From Haberlea rhodopensis (lineage: Eukaryota; Streptophyta; Magnoliopsida; Lamiales; Gesneriaceae): a stretch of 64,000 nucleotides of DNA. Under the pieces are notes generated by a model. The model made no database searches and was not told the DNA's origin. It was given only the letters and a program-made list of their open reading frames with translations. The stretch is from contig CAJQUN010000015.1 in assembly GCA_907163345.1 (NCBI GenBank), positions 6,914,886-6,978,885 of the forward strand, in the 5' to 3' direction. Made by a program: the position numbers and the translations under genes. Shown here in pieces: positions 56,325 to 64,000 of the stretch (its first letter is position 1; each line of letters begins with the position of its first letter).

Positions 56325-57440
56325 ATGACATCATTCAACAAGATTCCCATGTTCTCAAAAGAAGATTATGATGATTGGAGAATCAGAATGCAAGCTCACC
56401 TGGGAGCACATGATGACGATATGTGGTACGTCATTATAGACGGACCAATAAAAATATTAAAAGTGAATCCTGCACTAGGAGGATTAAGTGGCGAACCTCA
56501 AATGATCGAGAAAGAAAGGGCCTTATGGACAAATGAAGAAAGAAAGAAAGTCAATCTAGACAACGTAGCCAAGGACATCTTGTTCAAAACGTTGGACAAG
56601 AACATGTTCAGCAAGATTAAAATGTGCTCCATTGCCAAAGAGATTTGGGAGAAGATTGCACATCTATGTGAAGGGAAAGACCAGACTAAGCAAAACAAGC
56701 TGACTGTAGCTCTACAAAAATTTGAGAGCATAAAGATGAAGCTTGGAGAAACTCTAAATGAGTTTGACGAAAGGGTTACTGGCATCATAAATGAACTGAA
56801 CGGTCTGGGTAAGGACTATTCCAACAGAGAGATTGCTCTGAAGGTGATGAGAGCATTGCCAAAGGAATGGGACGTCAAGACGATTGCAATGAGGGGGTCT
56901 AAAGATCTGAACAAGGTTGAACTCCATGACTTGTTCGCAGATCTTAAGGCATATGAGTTTGAGCTGATCACCAGAGGTGAGGCAGAGCCATCCATCTCTC
57001 AGCCAAACAAAGCACTTGCAGCCATTTCAGACCAGTCCACCCCCTCAACAGACCGATCTATCAAACAGATAAGTAATGATGCTATGTCATTATTCATCAA
57101 AAAATTTGGTAAATTCATGTCTAAAAATAAAAGGAATTTTAAGCCTTCTCATCAGTACAAATCAAGGAAAGATGATATTGTTAACGATCAGGCTTGCTAC
57201 AATTTTGGTAACACCGGACATTTTATTGCAGATTGCACCAGACCGAAGAAAGATGAAAGAAAAGAAAGGCATCATGACGACAAGAAAAAGAAGCATTACA
57301 AAGATCGTAAAAGTCATCACGGAAATGCTCAAAAGGTTCTGGTAGCAGAGGAAGGTAACAGCAAGTGGGCTCAGACTGACTCAGAATCAGAGAGCTCAGA
57401 TGTTCTTCAAGTGAAAGCGAGGAGGAGATCCAATGCCTAA
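56325..57440 (+). CDS. Sirevirus-like gag
   Basis: Open frame of 371 residues from ATG 56325. It forms the virus-like particle. Residues about 1-210 are the Copia capsid (UBN2-type) domain: MFSKEDYDDWRIRMQAHL, TSTVAKEIW-like SIAKEIWEKIAHLCEG, KFESIKMKLGETLNEFDERV, NELNGLGKDYSNREIALKVM, RALPKEWDVKTIAMRGSKDL. A zinc knuckle near residue 290 reads CYNFGNTGHFIADC, in which the second Cys of CX2CX4HX4C has become Phe, so metal binding is probably lost. The tail is Lys/His-rich. A frameshift at about 57395-57405 makes this frame end at NA*, while the true continuation (SESEEEIQCLMADEE) is in the next frame. Confidence 0.85.
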   Translation: MTSFNKIPMFSKEDYDDWRIRMQAHLGAHDDDMWYVIIDGPIKILKVNPALGGLSGEPQMIEKERALWTNEERKKVNLDNVAKDILFKTLDKNMFSKIKMCSIAKEIWEKIAHLCEGKDQTKQNKLTVALQKFESIKMKLGETLNEFDERVTGIINELNGLGKDYSNREIALKVMRALPKEWDVKTIAMRGSKDLNKVELHDLFADLKAYEFELITRGEAEPSISQPNKALAAISDQSTPSTDRSIKQISNDAMSLFIKKFGKFMSKNKRNFKPSHQYKSRKDDIVNDQACYNFGNTGHFIADCTRPKKDERKERHHDDKKKKHYKDRKSHHGNAQKVLVAEEGNSKWAQTDSESESSDVLQVKARRRSNA

Positions 57441-58279
57441 TGGCAGACGAGGAGACGGATCATAAAGACGAGGTACTCGACCTTGACTCAAATGAATTCA
57501 CACGAGAAGAGCTTATGTCTGCACTACAAGACATGGCCAATGATTACAGAATATTAGCTGAATCGCTTGAGAAAACTAAAGCTGAAACCAAGGATCAAAC
57601 AGACAAGCATGTCAAACCAAGCTGTTCTAAGCTAGGTGAATGCAACAGTCTGAAGATCGAGCTGGATAAGCTGAAAATCTCTTACGAACAGCTCCATGAA
57701 GAAAATGAGAGAATTAGCACACAAAATGCTGAACTTTCTCACATTTTCAAAACATGGACAAAATCAAGAGCATCATTGGAAGAGTTGCAAGAGGTACAAA
57801 GAAGTGTCTGTGACATCACTGACATAGGCTTTGGCACCAATGAATGCACCAAAGATGAATTTGAGTTGTTGATGGAAAATAACAAAATCAAACAAATGAC
57901 ATTTGTTAGATCCAGCACAATATATGAATCCGAAGTGCCTACAATTCAAACAGGAACCTTCTTCAAGGATCAAGGTTTGAGAAAGGGCATTGTGTATGTT
58001 AACCAAGCCAAGGAAAAGGCACCAGCAAGCTTTGTGTCTATGAGACCAAACTCAAAGGTGCAAAATCTAAGGCAAGGAAGACCACCCAACTACCACAACT
58101 CACAACCGATTCAACGAAGATATAGGTTACCTAATAGAAATCAAAGGCCTCCATATCACACATATTATCACTCACAACATCGAAACAGATCAGCACACAC
58201 CACACCAGACACACACAAGCCTTTAAAGCTGATTCAGGTGCGGGTTCCCAAAGGGCTAATCCGTTCTGGACCCAAGTAG
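57440..58279 (+). CDS. gag-pol linker with coiled coil
   Basis: Continues gag in a shifted frame from MADEETDHKDEVLDLDSNEF. Residues about 20-110 are strongly coiled-coil (SLKIELDKLKISYEQLHEEN), as is usual for Sirevirus gag-pol. It ends in the conserved VRVPKGLIRSGPK followed by TAG (58277-58279) where the family reads on into protease, so a nonsense change has closed it. Confidence 0.8.
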   Translation: MADEETDHKDEVLDLDSNEFTREELMSALQDMANDYRILAESLEKTKAETKDQTDKHVKPSCSKLGECNSLKIELDKLKISYEQLHEENERISTQNAELSHIFKTWTKSRASLEELQEVQRSVCDITDIGFGTNECTKDEFELLMENNKIKQMTFVRSSTIYESEVPTIQTGTFFKDQGLRKGIVYVNQAKEKAPASFVSMRPNSKVQNLRQGRPPNYHNSQPIQRRYRLPNRNQRPPYHTYYHSQHRNRSAHTTPDTHKPLKLIQVRVPKGLIRSGPK

Positions 58280-58329
58280 GATTGGGTACCAACAATAATT
58301 TTATTTAATGACAGGTACTACAGAAGCAA

Positions 58330-58551
58330 GTGTCGGACTGGTACTTAGACAGTGGATGTTCTCGACACATGACGGGAAACATCGAGCTGCTGTCTGAAAT
58401 CACTCAATGCACTGGTCCAAAGATTTCTTTTGGGGATAACTCAAAGGGTAAGACCGTGGGCAAAGGTAAGATTGTCCATGGTAATATTATTATCAATGAT
58501 GTGTTCTTAGTTGATAATTTATGCTATAATTACCATAAGTCAATCATGTGA
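58330..58551 (+). pseudogene. Copia aspartic protease
   Basis: DWYLDSGCSRHMTG contains the Asp-Ser-Gly active site of retroviral-type proteases, followed by ISFGDNSKGKTVGKGKI and IIINDVFLVDNLCYN. A frameshift near 58535 ends the frame; the next frame carries on with SQSCDNGYAVEFHKHTC. Confidence 0.85.
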
Positions 58552-59333
58552 TAATGGTTATGCTGTAGAATTTCACAAACACACATGTACTGTCAAATCA
58601 TCAGATGGTATGACCATGCTTGTAGGAATCAGAAATGGTAATACTTATAAGATTAACTGGAATTTTGCCCAACCTGATAATCCTACTTGCTTCATTGCGA
58701 ATAATGATAATAAACACTGGCTATGGCATAAACGCTTGAATCATCTTAACTTCAAGACTATTTCTAGCCTGTGTAAACATGATTTAGTTGTCGATCTTCC
58801 CAAGATCAACTTTGCTAAGAATAAAATCTGTGAAGCTTGCCAAATGGGCAAACAGATCAGATCATCCTTCAAGAACAAGAATGCCAAATCCTCCTCACGT
58901 TGCTTAGAATTATTGCATATGGACTTGTTTGGTCATATACCAATAACAAGTTTAGGGGGAATGGCGGTATACTCTTGTTGTTATTGATGATTACTCACGC
59001 TTTACATGGACTATATTTTTTAGTAGTAAATATCATACATGCCCGAAATTGATCAAGCTGTTGAAACACACTCAGAATGAAAGATCATCTGGTATAGACA
59101 GGATTCGAAGTGACAAGGGCACTGAATTTTCAAATCAGAATTTTGAATCATTTCTAGAAGACTAAGGAATTAAGCATGAATTCTCAGCCGCTCGAACTCC
59201 TCAACAAAATGGAGTTGCAGAACGAAGGAACATAACGCTTAAGGAAGCAGCAAGAACAATGCTTGTTGACTCTGGTATTTCCCAAAAGTTCTGGACAGAG
59301 GCTATAAATACTGCATGCTATACATAAAATCGG
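58552..59333 (+). pseudogene. Copia integrase, zinc-binding and catalytic parts
   Basis: GAG_pre-integrase zinc domain HKRLNHLNFKTISSLC...ICEACQMGK at 58725-58855. The catalytic triad can still be read: Asp in LLHMDLFG (about 58912-58935), Asp in IRSDKGTEF (about 59101-59130) and Glu in QQNGVAERRN (about 59206-59232). A frameshift near 58970, TAA at 59163-59165 (after FLED) and TAA at 59325-59327 (after ACYT) break it. Confidence 0.85.
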
Positions 59334-61224
59334 TCCATGATTAACAAAAAGCTAAACTTAACACCATATGAAGTATGGACAGGTAACAGACCGACTATCT
59401 CTTACTTTCATGTATTCGGCTGCAAATGTTACGTCCATAATAATGGTAAGAATCATCTTACAGCATTCGAAGCTAAGTCATATAATGGAATATTTTTAGG
59501 ATATTCATCTGTTAGTAAAGCATATCGTATCTTCAATAATCGAACCTTAACTGTAGAAGAGTCAGTTCATGTAGTTTTTGATGAATCTCTATGTATTAAG
59601 GACAACAAGGAATTAATTCAAAATCAGATGGAAAATATCCATCTCGAAGCTAACAGTGATGATGAGATTGCAGTTAACAGATCAAGAGACAATCCACCGG
59701 AACCTGAAGTACCAGACAGACCGGATCAAGGCACTGAAGTTATTCTAGATCGAGCTGATCCGGAGGTTATGAACTCTAATGTTAAGGCAGATGCTGACAA
59801 TGTCAATATTGCTACTCCATCTGGACCAGATGTTCCAGAATCAAGCTACCGCTGGACAAAGAGGTATCCACCTGATCTAGTGATTGGAAGTCCATCTGCA
59901 CCCATAAGAACCAGAGGACAGATGATGGATGAGTTCGCTCACGCTGCTTTCATATCTAATCTGGAACCCAAACAGATTAACGAAGCTTTGACTGATTGTA
60001 ACTGGATAGAGGCTATGCAAAAAGAGCTCAACCAGTTTGAACAAAATCAAGTTTGGAGCTTAACTCCCAGACCAAGCGATCTGCCTGTTATTGGAACCAG
60101 ATGGGTCTTCAGAAACAAGCTAGACGCAGATGGTGTGGTAGTTAGAAACAAGGCCAGACTGGTTTCACAGGGCTTCAGACAAGAAGAAGGAATCGACTTT
60201 GATGAATCCTTTGCACCAGTCGCCAGACTTGAAGCCATCCGAATATTTCTTGCATTCGCCGCTTTTAAAGACTTCAAAGTATATCAAATGGACGTGAAGA
60301 GTGCATTTCTTAATGGTAAACTTCAGGAGGAAGTCTACATCGAGCAGCCTCCTGGATTTCAAAATCACTCGTTTCCAGATCACGTATACCGACTGGATAA
60401 AGCAGTGTATGGACTGAAACAAGCTCCAAGAGCCTGGTATGATACTATGTCTCAATTTCTTCTGGATCATGATTTTCAGATCGGTTCAGTAGATAAAACT
60501 TTATTTAAATTTATTAAGGGGGAACATACATTGTTAGTTCAAATATATGTTGATGATATTATTTGGGTCAACTAACCCCAAACTCTGCGAGAAATTCTCT
60601 AAGTTAATGCAGGGACAATTTGAGATGAGTATGATGGGAGAATTGTCATTCTTCCTGGGTCTCCAAGTCAAACAGCTCAGCAATGGTATTTTCATCAATC
60701 AAACCAAGTATACCAAAGAGCTACTCAAAAGATTCGGAATGGAGACTTGCTCAACTGCGTCAACTCCAATGAGTCCATCAATCAAGCTAGATAAAGACGA
60801 AGGGGGAACGACAGTTGAGGTAACAATGTATCGAGGTCTGATCGGATCGCGGTTATATCTTACAGCGAGCTGGCCTGATATTATGTTTTCAGTCTGCATG
60901 TGCGCTAGATTTCAGTATGATCCTAAGCAATCCCACTTTATTGCTGCTAAGCGTATTCTTAAATACTTGAAAGGATCTCAGAATGTTGGTCTCTGGTATC
61001 CCAAAGATCCAAATTTTAATTTAATTGGATATTCAGACGCTGACTATGCAGGGTGTAAGATCGATCGCAGGAGCACCAGTGGAACTTGTCAATTTCTAGG
61101 TGAAAGATTGATCTCGTGGTTTAGCAAAAAGCAAACATCAATTGCCATATCCACAGCTGAGGCAGAATATCTTGCTGCTGGAAGCTGTTGCGCTCTAATT
61201 GCTCTAGGTTCAACATCAGCTTAG
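59334..61224 (+). pseudogene. Copia reverse transcriptase and RNase H
   Basis: A clean frame 59337-60575 covers the integrase tail (VFGCKCYVHNNGKNHLTAFE), an acidic linker and the RVT_2 domain: WIEAMQKELNQFEQNQVWSL, GTRWVFRNKLDADG, ARLVSQGFRQEEGIDFDESF, VYQMDVKSAFLNGKLQEEVY, YGLKQAPRAWYDT and the catalytic YVDD at about 60546-60557. One frameshift right after YVDD moves reading to a second frame (to 61224) with GELSFFLGLQVKQL, the thumb, and RNase H (GYSDADYAGCKIDRRSTSG; SIAISTAEAEYLAAG). Catalytic residues are still present, so decay here is slight. A further shift follows SCCAL near 61195. Confidence 0.9.
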
Positions 61225-61540
61225 AGACTATCGGATTCAAGCTGCTGAGTCTCCGATCTTCTGCGACAACACGAGTGCAATTGCTATAACGTATAATCCA
61301 GTTTTGCACTCTCGAACGAAGCATATTGATATCAAACATCATTTTATTCGAGATCATGTTGGCAAAAAGGAGATTCGGATCGAGTATATTTCAACAGACC
61401 AGCAAGCTGCATACATCTTCACTAAACCACTCCCCGAGGCTAATTTTAAAGCACTATCAGTCTTTAACAGAGTAATATTTTTAACAGCCCGGACTGATCG
61501 AAATTTAACCGCCTTACTATTCTCTCATCTTGTCTGTTAA
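61225..61540 (+). pseudogene. RNase H C-terminal end
   Basis: After a frameshift the reading resumes as SPIFCDNTSAIAITYNPVLH, then TKHIDIKHHFIRDHV, KKEIRIEYISTDQQAAYIFT and KPLPEANF, the conserved end of Copia pol, closing at a stop at 61538-61540. Confidence 0.85.
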
Positions 61541-61707
61541 AATTTGAATTTTTTAAATATTAGTCATCGAGATACAGACACGTGTCTAATATCTCCTATT
61601 TAACAGGTTGTACATATCGTTTAGACTTCACTCTTTACAAATTACTGCTATCTGTTTATCTATCTTCAAATCTTTCCATCCTTCCTACTTGCATAACATT
61701 TACTCAA

Positions 61708-64000
61708 ATGGCAACTACCACTCACAACTCTTTGTCTATTGAGTTTGATGCGATTTACAGGGCTGAAGATCCAGAGATGGTGTCCATGTTCAAATCCTTG
61801 GAATCCTCAGGATTAAGGAAATTTCTGGAATGTGGTACGGTGATTTACGAATCAGAGATTAGAGAGCTGTTCGCCAACGCATTTCCCACAAGACGTACAT
61901 CTCCACTTCCGTCAAAGGAAAATCCATCGACATTTCTCAGACGACGCTGTCAAAGACCTTTGGACTTCATACCACCGGAATGTCTGACTTTGGGCACCAC
62001 TTTCAGATTCTGTGTGATATCGTTGGCAAGCCACTGCTTGGCAAGGCTGGAAGCTATGATGCAGTAACCTCTGAGAAATTCAGAGCAATGGCTGCTATCC
62101 ATTCCGAACTGAAGATGAACTGGTCCGCTATTCTATTTGGAGTTCTGCTGGAGACAGTTATTGCAGCAAAACAGTCTGTCTGCTTCGCTGTTCCACTCAG
62201 CAAGCTTTTGGAGTCGAGGAACATCGAGCTGGGGAAGCCATCAGCACTCAATCCCTTCAAAATCCTTAACCCCAAGGGATTGGCTTTACTTAAGTCCAAA
62301 GGTGCTCCCCCCCCACTCCTTCTGATCTGTTGGCTGTAAAAATCGAAATTGGACAGGAACAGGCTGCTAAAAAAAAGACTAGAGTTAAGCGCAAACTGAT
62401 AGTCCAGACTTACTCAGATGAAACTCAGTCTGCCTCTACTACTTCATCCCCAGCCAAACCTCATCCAAAGAAGCCACGAACCCAGATCACCAAGCCACTG
62501 TCAACCTTAAACCCTAAACCCATATCCATCTTACCTTCAACAAAAGCCACAACTGCATCCCAAGCTCCAACACCAAAAACCCAAGCTCCACCGCAACCAT
62601 CCAAAACTCAACCCTCTAAAGCTCCACCCACTGCACCCAAAGTTACCATCCGAGTCCCATCCAACATCCCTGCTATCAAGGGAATCGTTATTAAAGAACT
62701 GGGTGACTACACCCAATCAGGGATTAAGCCTTCGTCTGATGTTGGAAAGGGCAAAGCTGTCATGACTGAGCCTGTCTCTTCCAAGCCTAAGTCCGCCGCT
62801 CAAACCGCAATTGGCATTGCCATGGAAGATATAGAAGACAAAGTGCAGGAGCTGACAGTCGTATTCGATGAATGGGTCAAATACAGAACGGTCAACCACT
62901 TTAGTCTGTTCTTCAGCAAGTTAAAGCGGCTACATAAAATAGAACACGAAGTCCTGAAAGGGACAGAAACCAATGATGTGCGGATTGCGGTACATTGCAA
63001 GGAGTTGTTCATGGCTAATCACAGACTAAGGCTGGAAAATCTACTTATCCAAGCCAAAAAGGTGAATTTTGATGCCACCAGCCCGACTGCCAAGGATGAC
63101 GGTGCGGTCATTGCTCAGCTGGAGATGGACATTCTCACTCTCCACATGGCTGTTCGCATGCATCGTCAGAAGCTCAACATATCAACTCCGGTTCCCAGTC
63201 CAGATCATCCAACAGCAAGCAAGACTATGGCAGAGCCAATCTCTGAGCCACCTATTTCTGAGACAGCGGAGCAGCCACTGACCAATGCTCCGTCTACTGC
63301 AGAGACTGAGGCAATGGACGTCTTGCTGAAATCTCCAACCACATCCATTCCATTTGTGTCCTCAGTCTCAAATATTCAGACCAGTACACTAGACGCACCT
63401 CCGACAGTTGTCTCACCAGACTTTGTCGATCCGGATCTAGTTGTGTCAAATGTAGTTGCAGCTCTACAGGTTGAGGAGCCTACTAGACCTATCACTTCTC
63501 CAGATCAGTCTGCTGCAGATTTGACATTTTTTGCAAGAATTTTCTACGGATTTGGTCGAATTGATCCGGTCCGATATTCGCCAATCTGCTGTTTCTACCA
63601 TTGTACCGGTTGAAGCAGAAATTGATCTGATTGTGTCACCTACTGATCACTCCCCAGACCACCCCACTGATGATGCTCCATCTCTCGCCAAGTCCTTTCA
63701 TGAACTCTCTGAAAACTGTCTCTTTCTCTCTCAACGAGTAAGAGAAGTTCATCAAAGTCAGAGGACTACATATTTGGACTTTGAATCTTTCAAGGACAAG
63801 ATGACGGCAAGCATCAACAGTATTCAGCGATGACTGAATGATCTGTTCTCTCAGCAAGCATCATATATGAACAGCCTGAGAAAAGAACAGATCGAGCTGG
63901 CTACAGAAGTTAAAACTACAGTTGCTAAATCCCTCCTTGCTCAAGACACTCGCCTGGATGCTATTTGCGCTCAGCTTACACAGATCGTAGATTTCCTTCA
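61708..64000 (+). pseudogene. Sirevirus extra ORF (envelope-like), broken
   Basis: Downstream of pol, in the place where Sireviruses keep an extra gene. Four overlapping pieces: 61708-62067 (from MATTTHNSLSIEFDAIYRAE; SSGLRKFLECGTVIYESEIR), 61980-62339 (SYDAVTSEKFRAMAAIHSEL, LKMNWSAILFGVL), 62330-63613 (Lys-rich, then Pro/Thr/Ser/Ala-rich stretches, then a helical part) and 63531-63833, followed after TGA (63831-63833) by about 55 more codons with heptad-like spacing to the window end. The first two resemble the plant transposon-protein domain found in many such ORFs. No convincing signal peptide or membrane anchor is visible in this part, so envelope function is not shown. Confidence 0.75.

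Larger units (their letters stand above)
55176..64000 (+). mobile_element. Sirevirus-like Ty1/Copia retrotransposon, runs off the window
   Basis: 5' LTR 55176-56276, Met-tRNA primer site at 56279-56291, gag, coiled-coil linker, protease, integrase, reverse transcriptase, RNase H and, after pol, an extra envelope-like ORF region, the layout that defines the Sirevirus (SIRE/Maximus) branch of Copia. The reading frame is broken at least eight times, so it cannot move by itself. The 3' LTR and right target duplication are beyond 64000. Confidence 0.92.

Noticed and set aside
60546..60600. Frameshift after YVDD considered as programmed
   Set aside because: Copia elements have no frameshift at that place, and the same element has many other stops and shifts.

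Overview
The window is nuclear DNA from a flowering plant, almost certainly a eudicot. It holds four host loci that can be read exon by exon, with short AT-rich introns. They sit among LTR retrotransposons, MITEs and simple repeats that occupy well over half the sequence. The style of the Copia elements recalls asterid (Lamiales-like) genomes, but that is only an impression.

Host genes. (1) 1-1592, plus strand: the last seven exons of cullin-1 (CUL1), the SCF ubiquitin ligase scaffold. (2) 3894-5435, minus strand: a complete five-exon R-SNARE of the VAMP72 group, closest in my reading to VAMP724, 221 residues. (3) 41465-42860, minus strand: a PP2C-type phosphatase of the Arabidopsis PP2C40/POL-like type, broken by frameshifts and with a Copia element inserted just past its decayed 3' end. 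(4) 50324-51853, minus strand: a complete five-exon heat shock factor-binding protein (HSBP), 87 residues, one of whose introns is a textbook U12-type AT-AC intron. Both complete genes translate cleanly once spliced.

Transposon layout. 7756-12338: gag-only Copia-like element (minus orientation) carrying a nested 352-bp TRIM at 8890-9241. 12435-17740: local duplication, AT microsatellite, two abutting MITEs (14331-15602 and 15606-16836) and an old LTR remnant. 19323-20230: decayed Helitron-type PIF1 helicase. About 21810-23543: LTR-like block in minus orientation. 24392-30215: young, structurally complete but non-autonomous Ty3/Gypsy element (Athila-like gag, no pol). 31043-41348: decayed Copia element with internal duplications. 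44542-48000: tandem segmental duplication holding MITEs and a probable mitochondrial DNA insertion. 53124-54449: solo LTR. 55176 to the window end: Sirevirus-like Copia element with LTR, gag, pol and an envelope-like/extra ORF, all with stops and frameshifts; its 3' LTR lies outside the window.

For six insertions I found matching target-site duplications by eye: TAGGG, TTATC, GGTTT, TGTTG, GATGTGAC and TAA. A weaker GGAT/TGGAT match flanks the element at 7756-12338.

The most unusual theme is that several unrelated LTR elements carry arrays of a short perfect palindrome in their LTRs (CTCGATCGATCGAG, GCGATCGATCGC, or ATCGCCTGAGGCGAT). The other notable points are the U12 intron of HSBP, the recently mobilised pol-less Gypsy element with three polypurine tracts, and the mitochondrial-like insert. 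I saw no convincing tRNA, rRNA or CRISPR.
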